Positions 41,672 through 51,219 of a stretch of DNA of 64,000 bases are shown here, in pieces (the first letter of the stretch is position 1; each line of letters begins with the position of its first letter). Below the pieces are notes generated by a model. That model made no database searches, had not been told where the DNA came from, and worked only from the letters and a program-made list of their open reading frames with translations. Made by a program: the position numbers and the translations under genes. The DNA comes from Verrucomicrobia subdivision 3 bacterium UBA693 (GTDB taxonomy: Bacteria; Verrucomicrobiota; Verrucomicrobiia; Limisphaerales; UBA8199), in contig DBMR01000011.1 in assembly GCA_002298785.1 (NCBI GenBank), forward strand, positions 1 through 64,000, given 5' to 3'.

Positions 41672-43369
41672 ATGGCCACCACTAACAAACGTCTCTTCAT
41701 TGGCGACGACGGTAAGAACCTGGTCGTTACCTTCACTCTGGTGAGTTCCCTTTTCTTGCTGTGGGGATTCTGCAACGGGATGATCGACGTTATGGACAAG
41801 CACTTCCAGGACGAGCTGCACCTGACGCTGTCGCAGTCCGCCTGGGTGCAATTTGCGCACTACCTGGGCTATTTCCTGATGTCGCTGCCGGCCGGTTGGC
41901 TGGCGACGAAGCTGGGTTACAAAGGCGGCATCATCGCCGGCTTGCTCATGGTGGCGGTTGGTGGACTTTGGTTCATTCCCGCCACCAAGATCGCCGCGTT
42001 TTGGGCCTTCTTGCTGGGCGTGTGTGTGATCGCCTCGGGATTAACCTTCCTCGAGACAGTCGCCAATCCTTATACCACCGTGCTCGGCCCCCCAGAGTTC
42101 GCCGCCACTCGCATTAACCTGGCGCAATCCTGCAATGGCATCGGCTGGATCCTCGGCCCGATCGCCGGCAGCATGTTCTTCTATTCCACGGACGCCACAG
42201 GCAAAAGCACTGGGGCGGTTACGCTCTGGATTCCCTACGCGGGCGTCGCGGTGGTGGTCGTCCTCCTCGCCGCCATCTTCTTCAAGGCCGAAGTCCCCGA
42301 CATCAAGACCGAGGACGATTACCATCTGGACGACAGCACCCCGGGAGTCTCGCACTCGATCTGGAAACATCCGCACTTTTCCATGGCGGTGGTGGCCCAA
42401 TTCTTTTATGTGGCGGCGCAGGCGGGCATTTTCAGCTTCCTGATCAACTATATGACCTCGGAAATTCCGTCTCTGCCGGAATCGTTGCGCTCCGGATACA
42501 CCCAAAAATTCGTGGCCACGAAAACAGCCATCACTGCCGGAGATATCCAGGATTTGCCGGGCTTGGCCACCAAGCTGCAGGAACGCACCGATCCGGTTTC
42601 CGCATTCATCGCCGCCGATCTGGGAGCGTCCACGTCCAACAGCCTCGCTGCCTATCGGCCCGCAAGCGGCGACTCGAAGGCTCTGCGCATTATCCTGGCC
42701 CAGGACTTGAACGGCGTGGTGAAGAAGGCGGCGCTCTACACACCCGAACGGTTTGCCGGCGTTACGCTGAGCGAGAAGACCAAAGCCGTCCTGGCGGAAG
42801 ACGCCAGCACCAGAAACACCGCCTATTTCAACCGGTTGTTGCTCCAGGACGCCTACAGCAAACAACTGACCTTCAAGGACGGCATCCTGAGCTTCAGCGA
42901 CAAGGGCGCCTCCCTCCTGGCCTCGGCGGGCTTTGTCTGCTTCCTGATCGGACGTTTTACCGGCGCCGGCCTGCTGAAGAAATATTCCGCGCACAAAATG
43001 CTGGGGCTCTACGGCGTGATGAACGTGCTGATGTGCCTCCTGGTGTTCTTCAAATTGGGATGGTTTTCCGTCGTCTGCGTCTTCCTGAGCTACTTCTTCA
43101 TGTCCATTATGTTCCCGACCATCTTCGCGTTGGGCATTTTTGGGCTAGGAGTGCGAGCCAAACGTGCTTCCGCTTACATCGTAATGGCGATCATGGGCGG
43201 CGCGCTTCTCCCCAAAGTTATGGGTGCGGTTGCCGATAACTACGATATGTCCCGTGGATTTATCGTCCCAATGGTGTGCTTCGCCATCATCGCCTTCTAC
43301 GGCTACAACTGGCCAAAGCTCAGCAAGAATGAAGGGGTGAAAGGTCTGTCTACCGCCGGTGGGCACTAA
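41672..43369 (+). CDS. FHS-type sugar:H+ symporter with large loop insertion
   Basis: Membrane protein of 565 residues from the ATG at 41672. The first half has FucP-like features (FLLWGFCNGMIDVMDKHFQ, YFLMSLPAGWLATKLGYKGG, FLETVANPYTTVLGP, RINLAQSCNGIGWILGPI). FHS permeases take up L-fucose or other hexoses. Between the seventh and eighth membrane segments lies an insertion of about 140-170 residues (from about LRSGYTQKF to DKGASLLA), which normal permeases of about 430 residues lack; it should face the outside or the cytoplasm as a soluble domain. L-fucose fits the deoxysugar theme of the locus at 52-64 kb but is not proven. Confidence 0.88.
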   Translation: MATTNKRLFIGDDGKNLVVTFTLVSSLFLLWGFCNGMIDVMDKHFQDELHLTLSQSAWVQFAHYLGYFLMSLPAGWLATKLGYKGGIIAGLLMVAVGGLWFIPATKIAAFWAFLLGVCVIASGLTFLETVANPYTTVLGPPEFAATRINLAQSCNGIGWILGPIAGSMFFYSTDATGKSTGAVTLWIPYAGVAVVVVLLAAIFFKAEVPDIKTEDDYHLDDSTPGVSHSIWKHPHFSMAVVAQFFYVAAQAGIFSFLINYMTSEIPSLPESLRSGYTQKFVATKTAITAGDIQDLPGLATKLQERTDPVSAFIAADLGASTSNSLAAYRPASGDSKALRIILAQDLNGVVKKAALYTPERFAGVTLSEKTKAVLAEDASTRNTAYFNRLLLQDAYSKQLTFKDGILSFSDKGASLLASAGFVCFLIGRFTGAGLLKKYSAHKMLGLYGVMNVLMCLLVFFKLGWFSVVCVFLSYFFMSIMFPTIFALGIFGLGVRAKRASAYIVMAIMGGALLPKVMGAVADNYDMSRGFIVPMVCFAIIAFYGYNWPKLSKNEGVKGLSTAGGH

Positions 43370-43378
43370 CTGTGCCGG

Positions 43379-43522
43379 CTATAGCCCATCCACCGGTGGG
43401 ATGGGCGGCCGATAATTGGGATTCCATTGCTTCCAGCGCCAGTCCGATTCCTGCGCGGGCGAGGCGCATCCCACGATCAACGCCAGCAGTGCGATCGCGA
43501 GAACGCCACGCGCCAACCGCAT
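43379..43522 (-). CDS. Small lipoprotein
   Basis: Peptide of 47 residues from MRLARG. A signal peptide ends in the lipobox IVGC, and the mature part is short, with a W-R-W-K-Q-W stretch and Pro-rich tail. The start at 43522 is chosen because it gives a standard signal peptide; a longer frame runs to 43582. Function unknown. Such small lipoproteins are often envelope factors. Confidence 0.6.
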   Translation of the reverse strand: MRLARGVLAIALLALIVGCASPAQESDWRWKQWNPNYRPPIPPVDGL

Positions 43523-43749
43523 GAAGGTTAGGTTTGGCTCCACAAGTTTAGTCTTAATCGCGTCAGAGCTTACGACCAGCAAAAAGCAGCGTCCCCTAAT
43601 GGAATTTTCCCCCTCCGCGCACCCGTTTTCGAGGTCAGAAAGACGTTGATCATTACCACCGGGTCGAAGTAATCCGACGCAAATGGCAACTCCTCAAGCG
43701 GATGGTCATCCAGGACGCCGGCCGCCTGACGATAATGGAGTTTTGCTGC

Positions 43750-44325
43750 TTACTTGCCCCCGGGTGCCGGTCCTAGTTGGCCTTCATAATGTTTCCGACG
43801 AGCCATCACCGACCGGACATATTCTTTGGTGCCCGGAAAACCGATGTTCTCGATGAACAACTGGCTATTGGTCGCAGCGGCGGCCTGGTTCCATTTCAGC
43901 ACATTGGCACGTCCGGCGTTATAATCAGCTAGAGCATAAGGGACTGGGTCATCGGTCTTCAAATAGCGTCGCAGCAATCGGGCCAGGTAAAAGGTGCCGG
44001 CCAGCGTGTTAGTGACCGGGTCGACGCAGTGCGCGTGGTCAAAGCCGGGCACCCGCTCTGCATCGGCCCATTCCCAGGCGGAATCCTCCCGTATTTGCAT
44101 CAGCCCAAGTTCCCCAACTTTGCCCCGCGCCCCGGGATGAAACCGACTCTCCTTCCACACGATGGCTTTGATCAGCGCTGGGTCGATCCGATACCGGTTC
44201 GCTGCCGCACGGATCGGCACATCCTGGCTGCGCTCCAACCGACCCTCCCACCACCAATAAAAAACACTGACCCCCGCCGATCCAGCGAGCAGCAGCAGCC
44301 ATAATAGTCGGCGTCGTTTGCGCAC
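43750..44325 (-). CDS. Membrane-anchored lytic transglycosylase (SLT domain)
   Basis: Protein of 191 residues with an N-terminal membrane anchor (LLWLLLLAGSAGVSVFYWWW). The SLT domain has AIVWKESRFHPGA with the catalytic Glu, GELGLMQIRE, NTLAGTFYLARLL, and ALADYNAGRANVLKW. It cleaves peptidoglycan glycan strands to 1,6-anhydro products. Close to E. coli EmtA/MltE-like members in size. It is a single gene. Confidence 0.92.
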   Translation of the reverse strand: MRKRRRLLWLLLLAGSAGVSVFYWWWEGRLERSQDVPIRAAANRYRIDPALIKAIVWKESRFHPGARGKVGELGLMQIREDSAWEWADAERVPGFDHAHCVDPVTNTLAGTFYLARLLRRYLKTDDPVPYALADYNAGRANVLKWNQAAAATNSQLFIENIGFPGTKEYVRSVMARRKHYEGQLGPAPGGK

Positions 44326-44445
44326 CGCTCTCTCCTATCCGACTTGCGGACACAAGTCGAGCCGGTGAATGGAGCGGGAAGGGTCGCTCAAGTTTCAAGC
44401 CGTTAACTGAATCGGCGGTCTGCCGATTTGCCCGCCCTCCAGCTT

Positions 44446-45078
44446 TCAGGGCTTCTGGGCGTCATCCAGCACAGCTTTGGCCTGCTGAATCAAGGACCGG
44501 AATTGGCCCAGGATTTCCAGGTTAAACGTCACGTTGATCGGGTGTTCCAGCCCAATCTGAACAGATGCCTGGACCTTGCCATCCGGACCGTTCAGGGTTT
44601 TGATGGCGAACGTCCCCCGGGTCCGATAAGTCGCTTCGAAATTCGGAAGCCGGGTCACCGTCTTTTCCACCTTCCCGATTTGCTCGATGCCTTTCAACAG
44701 CGGATCCAATTCGTCGTACTCGATGATGCAGCTTATGGTGCGAAACGGTTGGGCCGTCTCGATCGCGGTGATGGAGATGCTGTATTCCTTCTGCCGGGAA
44801 TTCGCTTCGGAAAATTCATGGCTCTTGACGGCGAGCTGCGTGCCCTGATCACCGGTAACCGCGCCGATATCGCCGAAGCCATGGATGATCACAGCTCCAA
44901 TTCTCGCCTGGGCGGGCTCCGCCTTCGCCACCGGCTCGACCGGGGGCGGCTCCGTAGGCTTGACGGGAGTGGCTTCCGGTTTAGGTGATGGCTCGCTCGC
45001 CGGCGCTGGCTCCTGAATTTGCGCCATGATCGGGATGACAGCGGCCAAAACCAACGATACGCAGGCAAATCTTTTCAT
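44446..45078 (-). CDS. Hypothetical secreted protein with Pro-rich N-terminus
   Basis: Protein of 210 residues from the ATG at 45078 with signal peptide (FACVSLVLAAVIPIMA). A Pro/Glu/Lys-rich linker (about 20-55) precedes a beta-rich domain (YSISITAIETAQPFRTIS, EATYRTRGTFAIKTL, QIGLEHPINVTFNLE). No known family. The upstream extension to 45201 is not needed. Probably periplasmic. Confidence 0.75.
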   Translation of the reverse strand: MKRFACVSLVLAAVIPIMAQIQEPAPASEPSPKPEATPVKPTEPPPVEPVAKAEPAQARIGAVIIHGFGDIGAVTGDQGTQLAVKSHEFSEANSRQKEYSISITAIETAQPFRTISCIIEYDELDPLLKGIEQIGKVEKTVTRLPNFEATYRTRGTFAIKTLNGPDGKVQASVQIGLEHPINVTFNLEILGQFRSLIQQAKAVLDDAQKP

Positions 45079-45308
45079 AATCAACAGTGCGGAGCTCGGG
45101 GTAGGGACAAAGCACCCAGACAAATTTTTACTAACGAGTCGGAGGTCACGGTGTGCGGATGTCGCATGGGCTGAGCTTCCTATGACTGGGGCGACAGTCA
45201 ACTAAATGTTTCACCTTGCCTACCGGCCAGGCCAGGCAAGTCCGGGCGAGCCTCTCCCGGTCGTTGCTGCCCGGTTTCCTTTTTGCGCCGAGCGGCTTTT
45301 AAGGTAGT

Positions 45309-47393
45309 ATGATTGATATCCGCAGGAAACGTCCTGCATTGCAATGCATGAAAGCAACCAGCCAAGGCCCTAACGGTAACCAGGCATTTGTTCGTCTAAT
45401 CAGTCTGCTCGCGCTGTTACCGTCCGTGCTGACCGGACAACCGGCACACGCCGATGATCTGCAGCCCACGCCCATCGTCCGCGACGAGACCTCACCTCCG
45501 CCCGCTCCCCCTAATATCTTTAATGCACCTTCAAAGTTTCCCAAAGGCGGGGGACCGTCCTATGGCCCGGGACCAACGCTTTACTCCATTGGCCAGCCGA
45601 CCGACGAAGAGCAGTTGTATCTGGAAATGGTCAACCGCTCCCGCGCCAATCCCACGGCTGAAGGAGTGCGTCTCGCAAATACCACCGATCCGGATTTGCT
45701 ATTCGCCTATGCCTATTTTGGCGTGAATCTCAGCCTGATGCAGGCCGAGTTTGCTACGAACATCGCGGTGCCCCCGCTGGCGATGAACGCTGCCCTACTC
45801 ACCTCGGCCCGGCTGCACAGCGGGGATATGTACACCAACAAGTTTCAGGGGCACGTGGGTTCAGACGGGTCGACCTTGGGAGACCGGCTCACCGCCGTAG
45901 GTTACGCCTACCGATCGGGCGGCGAAAATGTCTATTCCTCCGCCAAATCCGTGCTGCACGGTCACGCCGGTTTCAATGTGGACTGGGGCACTAATGGCCC
46001 TTCGGTTGGCGGCATGCAAGACCCCGCCGGGCATCGCGAGAATATCCATTCTCCAAACTTTCGCGAAGTCGGAATGGGCGTTGTGGATGGCACCAACGGA
46101 GGTTATGGACCCCAGTTCATCACTCAGGATTTCGGTTCCCAGCTTGCGGCCACACCGCTGATTACCGGGGTCGCTTTCTATGATTTTAACGGAAACAATT
46201 TTTATGATCTTGGGGAAGGCATCGGCGGCGTGACCGTGTCGGTATCCAATGCGAGTTATTATGCCGTGACTGCCGATTCGGGGGGATACGCGGTACCCGT
46301 GCCCGGCAACGGTGCCTATACCGTAGCTTTTACCGTCCCCGGATTATCCACGCAACGTGTCGTCACGGTCTCCTCATCCAACAATGTTAAAGTGGATTTT
46401 GTTCCACAATACCTCCCGCCCATTATTTCAGGTCCGAACCCTGCGGGGCTCAACGTGAGCAACGGTTACACCTTCACGCTGGTTGGCGGAGCCACCGCTT
46501 ACGATTATCGATTCAGCCCGCTTAGCGCCTACACCCTCGTGGAAGGCGCGGAAAACGGTCTAAGCAATGTCATCGCCACGACCTCGGCAGGTTACAACGT
46601 CATCACGAACGGCATTGCGGCCTCGGGCACGTATTCTTTCCACCTCGCACATTCCGCGCCTGTGCCGCAGACCCTGACGCTTAAGGCCAGCATTCGTCCG
46701 AGCGGGTCCAGCCAGCTTTCTTTTGCCAAACGACTCGGTTGGGCCAGCACCACCCAAATCGCGCGCGCCCAAATCTCGACGAACAACGGCATTTCATGGG
46801 TCAATCTTTGGGGCCAGGCCGGCACCAATGGCAGCGGTGAACCTTCCTTTACCACCACGAACATCAGCCTCGCCGCTTACGCGGGAATCTTCTCCCAATT
46901 CCAGTTCGTCTACGATGTCAGTGGCTCCTACTATTCCCAAACCAGTGCCGGGGTGGGCCTCTACCTTGATAACATCGCTATCAGCAGTGCGGATCAGGCC
47001 CTGGGTTTCACCACTAATGCCGTCTCTTCCGGCAACACGTTTGCCCTCACCCCCACCGCCACCAATAGCCTCGTCATGAACGTCCGCGCCCGGATCAACA
47101 CGCGCACACTGGATTGGGGGCCATCACTGAGCGTGCCGGTAACCACCCCTCCTCCCTCGCTGCACCTGCTGTCCCCGACACTTGCCGGGAGCCAGGTCCA
47201 GGTTGACTTCACAGTTGTGAATTACCGCTCCGGAATGACCTTCCAACTCTGGAAAACCACCGATCCCTCGGGGGCGTGGTCCCAGGATGGCTCGGCTGTT
47301 CTCAGCACTATCAGCGCCGGTGCCAGGTATCGCGAAACCACCACGACGGTTGGCACGAATCGCTGGTTCTATCGCATCAAGGGAATTTACTAA
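45309..47393 (+). CDS. Secreted CAP/SCP-domain protein with Ig/SdrD-like modules
   Basis: Protein of up to 694 residues; the ATG at 45348 gives a shorter start. A signal segment (LISLLALLPSVLTGQPAHA) is followed by a CAP domain (about 95-285): YLEMVNRSRANPTAEG, LARLHSGDMYTNKF-like SARLHSGDMYTN, GENVY, HRENIHSPNFREVGMGV. Then an SdrD B-like/carboxypeptidase regulatory domain (GVAFYDFNGNNFYDLGEG), a jelly-roll-type region, and a C-terminal fibronectin-like part. CAP proteins have roles from lipid binding to proteolysis; the role here is open. Probably surface-located. Confidence 0.88.
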   Translation: MIDIRRKRPALQCMKATSQGPNGNQAFVRLISLLALLPSVLTGQPAHADDLQPTPIVRDETSPPPAPPNIFNAPSKFPKGGGPSYGPGPTLYSIGQPTDEEQLYLEMVNRSRANPTAEGVRLANTTDPDLLFAYAYFGVNLSLMQAEFATNIAVPPLAMNAALLTSARLHSGDMYTNKFQGHVGSDGSTLGDRLTAVGYAYRSGGENVYSSAKSVLHGHAGFNVDWGTNGPSVGGMQDPAGHRENIHSPNFREVGMGVVDGTNGGYGPQFITQDFGSQLAATPLITGVAFYDFNGNNFYDLGEGIGGVTVSVSNASYYAVTADSGGYAVPVPGNGAYTVAFTVPGLSTQRVVTVSSSNNVKVDFVPQYLPPIISGPNPAGLNVSNGYTFTLVGGATAYDYRFSPLSAYTLVEGAENGLSNVIATTSAGYNVITNGIAASGTYSFHLAHSAPVPQTLTLKASIRPSGSSQLSFAKRLGWASTTQIARAQISTNNGISWVNLWGQAGTNGSGEPSFTTTNISLAAYAGIFSQFQFVYDVSGSYYSQTSAGVGLYLDNIAISSADQALGFTTNAVSSGNTFALTPTATNSLVMNVRARINTRTLDWGPSLSVPVTTPPPSLHLLSPTLAGSQVQVDFTVVNYRSGMTFQLWKTTDPSGAWSQDGSAVLSTISAGARYRETTTTVGTNRWFYRIKGIY

Positions 47394-47435
47394 AATCCAA
47401 CTCCCAACGCCCGAGGGGCCAAATTGAATGAGCCG

Positions 47436-47960
47436 CTATTCCGGCTCCACCCCCGTCGATCCTTGGCGAATCTCGGGCCACAGTGCTTCCAAATCCCGGT
47501 CCTCCAGCGCCAGCGCCTGGACATGATCCCGGTCGCCCACTTTAAACGCGCGCTTAAGCCATTTGCGGGCGGAATCCAACTCCTGCATCTGGCAGGCGTA
47601 GCACGCCAGGTTATACGCCACGATCGCTTCTCGGGGAAATTTCTCCCAGGCCGGCAATAGCGCTTCCCAGGCCGCCTGCAACCCTCCGGAAGCCACCCGT
47701 CGCAGCGCGTAGGCCTGGTGCAGCCATCCGGATGCCCGCTTCGGTGCCTTTTGCACCAACTCCCGCGCCACGGTCAACGCCTTCTCCCAATCTCCGAGCC
47801 GCGCCAGCACCAGCCACCGCGCCTCGAGTACATCCGGATGATTCTGCCGCGCAGGCCGAATTCCCGCCAACTCGATCAACGACTCGGCAGGGTTGCCCAG
47901 TTCCAGCCAGCCAATAGCGGCAGAAAGGTGGTGTGTGTCCGGCGGTTCCAACGGTTCCAT
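47436..47960 (-). CDS. TPR-repeat protein
   Basis: Protein of 174 residues made of four to five helical-hairpin repeats (AIGWLELGNPAESLIELAGI, ARWLVLARLGDWEKALTVAR, AYNLACYACQMQELDSARKW). No signal peptide or catalytic motif. Cytoplasmic scaffold or chaperone role is likely. It is a single gene between convergent neighbours. Confidence 0.8.
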   Translation of the reverse strand: MEPLEPPDTHHLSAAIGWLELGNPAESLIELAGIRPARQNHPDVLEARWLVLARLGDWEKALTVARELVQKAPKRASGWLHQAYALRRVASGGLQAAWEALLPAWEKFPREAIVAYNLACYACQMQELDSARKWLKRAFKVGDRDHVQALALEDRDLEALWPEIRQGSTGVEPE

Positions 47961-48097
47961 TGTGGTACTAGCTTTCCCGAGACCCGGACGATGTCAAGCT
48001 TACCGCACGTGCTTCCGGCGAAGCCTTCCGCAGGTCTGGATAAGAAAGGCCGGCAAGCCCGGAAGCCCTGCCGGCGAGATCCTGGCCTTAAAACTGT

Positions 48098-48550
48098 TTA
48101 CACGAGACCGCCAAAGCTGGCGTAATCATCGAGATCGAGCATATCGAACCAAGTGGCGATGTCCTCCCGTTTCGGAGCGATTTGGCCGTGCACTCCATGC
48201 AGGTACTCGCGACCTTCCCGATCGGATGGTGGCCGCTGTTCCACCCAGGCGGACCACGCGGCGATCTCCGAGCCGGTGCGCTTGTGTTTCGCGTTCTTTT
48301 GAATCCATTCGAGAATTTCCCCGTCCCCTTTGCCCGCGGCCAACTGCTTTTTTAACTTCTCCGGATCCACCCCGGTGAATTCGAGAAAATGCTGATCCAT
48401 CGGACAGGCATAATTGTATTCGCCGTTGGTGCCGTTGATCACGGCCCGGCCTTTGTCCAGAATGCGCGGCAAAAGGACATAACCACCCAGGCGCACCCGC
48501 GTGCTGCGCGGCGGACGTTTCGTGAGATCCATTGCGTTTTTCAGTGCCAT
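48098..48550 (-). CDS. DUF5069-domain protein
   Basis: Protein of 150 residues from the ATG at 48550. The DUF5069 pattern is clear: DLTKRPPRSTRVRLGGYVLLPRILDK-type N-terminus (seen as TKRPPRSTRVRLGGY), YNYACPMDQHFLEFTGVD, and a C-terminal FDMLDLDD. The function is not known. The family is typical of Verrucomicrobiota and relatives. It is divergent from thiH. Confidence 0.88.
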   Translation of the reverse strand: MALKNAMDLTKRPPRSTRVRLGGYVLLPRILDKGRAVINGTNGEYNYACPMDQHFLEFTGVDPEKLKKQLAAGKGDGEILEWIQKNAKHKRTGSEIAAWSAWVEQRPPSDREGREYLHGVHGQIAPKREDIATWFDMLDLDDYASFGGLV

Positions 48551-48700
48551 AATTGCTCTTGTGATTTGCGGTTCGTGTTGATCGGCGCGAAGCTCGTTTA
48601 GCGTCCACGCCCTGCGATAAATTGCCGTGTACCACGGTTTATGCAAGTGCCGCCCCCGGGCGCCGCTCGACATTCCCGCCGCCTCTGATAGGTTCACGAG

Positions 48701-49891
48701 GTGAGTTTTGCTGTTGAATTCAATAAATTGCCCTTGAAAGAGCTGCTCGCGGTGTCGGAGCAGGCGACGTCCAGTCAGGTGGCCGAGAGTCTGGCCAAGA
48801 CCCGGCCGTCCCTCGCCGATTTTGCGCGCCTCATCTCGCCCGCCGCGGCCCCGTTTCTCGAAACCCTGAGCCGCCGCTCGCAGCAAATGACCCGCCAGCG
48901 TTTCGGCAAAGTTATCCGCCTTTTTGCCCCACTCTACCTTTCCAACGAATGCATTAACAATTGTCGCTATTGCGGTTTCTCCCGCGACAACCCCATTCTG
49001 CGGGTAACCCTGACGGTTGACGAGGTGCGCCGAGAGGCCCAGGCGCTCGTTAAGGAAGGATTTCGCAACCTGCTCGTGGTCTCCGGCGAACACCCCAAAT
49101 TCGTCTCCGGCTCGTACCTCGTGGATTGCCTCAGCGCCCTGCGCGAAATGGCACCGTCGGTTTCCCTGGAAATCGGCCCGATGGAAACGGAAGCTTACCG
49201 TCCATTGGTGCGGGCGGGAGCAGACGGCCTGGTGGTTTACCAGGAAACCTACGACCGCGCGGTCTACGACGAGATGCATACCGCCGGGCCGAAACGGAAT
49301 TTCGACTGGCGCCTGGAAACTCCGGAGCGGGCCTATGCCGCTGGTTTTAGGCGACTCGGCATCGGCGCTCTTTACGGATTATCGCAATGGCGGCTGGAAG
49401 CCCTGGCAGTCGCCGCCCATGCGCAGTATTTATTGCGCGAATGCTGGAAATCTACCCTCACCATTTCCCTGCCCAGGCTGCGCCCGTGCGCGGGTGAGTT
49501 CGAGCCGCTCACCCACATGGCCGATCGCGAGCTGGTCCAATTGATCTGCGCGCTGCGCCTGACGTTTCCCGACGTGGGATTAGTCCTCTCGACTCGCGAA
49601 AACCCGAAGCTCCGCAACGGCCTCATTCCCCTGGGCATCACCCTCATCAGCGCGGGCAGCCATACTGAACCCGGCGGCTATACCGGGGCCGGACGCGAGC
49701 ATTTGCATGTCACGGAGCGCGGACGAATTGTCGATCTCGACGCCAGCGAATGGGCTGGGACTAAACCCACCTCCGCCACGGGCCAATTCCAGATCGCGGA
49801 CGAACGTTCGGCCGCGGAAGTGGCCGAACTGCTGCGCAACCTGGGCTACGAGCCCGTCTGGAAAGACTGGGACACGGCGCTGGCTTCCTGA
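48701..49891 (+). CDS. thiH: 2-iminoacetate synthase ThiH
   Basis: Radical SAM protein of 396 residues with the cluster motif CINNCRYCGF near residue 85. It makes dehydroglycine from tyrosine for the thiazole ring of thiamine. Support: NPILRVTLTVDEV, VVSGEHPK, IGPMETEAY, YQETYDRAVYDEMHTAGPK, ALYGLSQWRLEALAVAAHA, SAGSHTEPGGYTG, and a ThiH-type C-terminal BATS domain. The start is GTG. thiS follows 12 bases downstream, so the two form a small thiamine operon; thiG and thiE are not in the window. Confidence 0.93.
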   Translation: MSFAVEFNKLPLKELLAVSEQATSSQVAESLAKTRPSLADFARLISPAAAPFLETLSRRSQQMTRQRFGKVIRLFAPLYLSNECINNCRYCGFSRDNPILRVTLTVDEVRREAQALVKEGFRNLLVVSGEHPKFVSGSYLVDCLSALREMAPSVSLEIGPMETEAYRPLVRAGADGLVVYQETYDRAVYDEMHTAGPKRNFDWRLETPERAYAAGFRRLGIGALYGLSQWRLEALAVAAHAQYLLRECWKSTLTISLPRLRPCAGEFEPLTHMADRELVQLICALRLTFPDVGLVLSTRENPKLRNGLIPLGITLISAGSHTEPGGYTGAGREHLHVTERGRIVDLDASEWAGTKPTSATGQFQIADERSAAEVAELLRNLGYEPVWKDWDTALAS

Positions 49892-49903
49892 TTTCCCCAG
49901 GCT

Positions 49904-50113
49904 ATGAGTGAATCCTGTGTAATCGCAAACGGCAAACCAGTGCCTGGGGACTTCCCCTGCACGATCGAGTCCTTCCTGCATGGGCGCGGCCTGCCACCGC
50001 GCAGTGTCGTTGTGGAGTTGAACGGCGAAGCGGTTCCACCTTCGGTATTTCCGGATCGCCAACTCGTGGCCGGGGACCGCCTCGAGATTGTGCGCATCGT
50101 CGCGGGAGGTTAA
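49904..50113 (+). CDS. thiS: Sulfur carrier protein ThiS
   Basis: Protein of 69 residues with ubiquitin-like fold ending in the Gly-Gly tail required for thiocarboxylation. It has SFLHGRGLPPRSVVVELNGE and DRLEIVRIVAGG. It donates sulfur for the thiazole of thiamine. It lies directly after thiH, which supports the assignment. Confidence 0.9.
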   Translation: MSESCVIANGKPVPGDFPCTIESFLHGRGLPPRSVVVELNGEAVPPSVFPDRQLVAGDRLEIVRIVAGG

Positions 50114-50189
50114 GGCGCAATTGGGCTTGATCTCAAGGCCACGGGGAGTAAAGTGGCCTTGGAACCAGGAAAATTCACGTCTACCGCGT

Positions 50190-50726
50190 ATGAAAACTGT
50201 TATCACCACTGTAGCCGCACTGGCCTTCTCCGCTTTGGTATTGGCCACCCTGTTGAGCCCCGCCCCTGGCATGGCTCAAACCCGGAAAGCGGAAAAACCA
50301 GCCGGCACCGATCTGCTCAACAAGCCGCTCTCCATTAGCTTCACCTCGGTCGATGGCAAAGCCACCTCAGTCTCCGGTCTCAAAGGCAAGGTGGTGCTGA
50401 TCGATTTCTGGGCGACCTGGTGCGGGCCGTGCGTCCGCGAAATCCCCAACGTCAAAGCCGCCTACGACAACCTGCATCCCAAAGGCTTCGAGATCGTCGG
50501 CATCAGCTTCGACAAAGATAAAGAAGCCCTGACGAAATTCGTGGCGCAGCACAAGATGACCTGGCCGCAATATTTTGATGGCAAAGGCTGGGAAAACGAC
50601 TTCGGCCGAAAGTTCAACATTCGCAGCATCCCCACTATGTGGCTGGTGGATAAGAAAGGTAATCTGCGCGATCTCGATGGCCGCAGCGACCTCGAGCAGA
50701 AGGTGGCCAAACTGCTGGCTGAGTGA
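50190..50726 (+). CDS. TlpA/ResA-like secreted thioredoxin
   Basis: Protein of 178 residues from MKTVITT with signal peptide (AALAFSALVLATLLSPAPGMA). The active site is WCGPC within IDFWATWCGPCVREIPNV; GISFDKDKEALTKF and the cis-Pro loop IRSIPTMWLVD follow. It reduces or isomerises disulfides in the periplasm, for example in cytochrome c maturation. Its TGA shares one base with the ATG of the next gene. Confidence 0.92.
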   Translation: MKTVITTVAALAFSALVLATLLSPAPGMAQTRKAEKPAGTDLLNKPLSISFTSVDGKATSVSGLKGKVVLIDFWATWCGPCVREIPNVKAAYDNLHPKGFEIVGISFDKDKEALTKFVAQHKMTWPQYFDGKGWENDFGRKFNIRSIPTMWLVDKKGNLRDLDGRSDLEQKVAKLLAE

Positions 50727-51148
50727 TGGACTGGGTCCAGCGCTGGCTTTGGCACGATGGCAACTTCCTGGGGATTGAGTGGGGTGTTTGGAAGGTCGTG
50801 GGGTGGCTCGGGAACCTGGTTTTCTTCTCGAGATTCTTCGTCCAGTGGTACGCCACGGAGCGGCTCAAGCGCGTGGTGGTGCCGGCCTCGTTCTGGTGGC
50901 TGAGCATCGCCGGTTCGGGGCTGCTGCTGGCTTACGCATTGTTCTATCGCCAGGATTCCGTTTTCATTTTTGCCTACGCTTTCACCTGGATCCCTTACAT
51001 CCGGAATCTCATCATCCAGCGGCGGCATGACAATGCCCATTTGGATTGTCCCAAATGCGGCGCCTGCTCTCCTCCCCAGGCTAAGTACTGCTTCGCCTGC
51101 GGAACCCACTTACTGACTGCGGATTCGACCGAACCACAAAAGGGTTGA
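50726..51148 (+). CDS. LAB_N membrane protein with C-terminal zinc ribbon
   Basis: Protein of 140 residues. Three membrane segments (VVGWLGNLVFFSRFFVQW, FWWLSIAGSGLLLAYALFY, FIFAYAFTWIPYIRNL) with the F-x-Q-W motif match the lipid-A-disaccharide synthase N-terminal-like (LAB_N) domain, found alone in many bacteria. A C-terminal zinc ribbon (CPKCG...CFACG) follows, which is not a usual part of LAB_N. It overlaps the thioredoxin stop by one base (TGATG), so it is translated with it. Role in lipid-A metabolism is inferred only. Confidence 0.85.
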   Translation: MDWVQRWLWHDGNFLGIEWGVWKVVGWLGNLVFFSRFFVQWYATERLKRVVVPASFWWLSIAGSGLLLAYALFYRQDSVFIFAYAFTWIPYIRNLIIQRRHDNAHLDCPKCGACSPPQAKYCFACGTHLLTADSTEPQKG

Positions 51149-51219
51149 TTCCAACTGGCAGTCAGTTCCCCAGGCGCTAAAGGATTGCTACAGGCTCGGG
51201 AATACTTCAGCCTCTGCCC

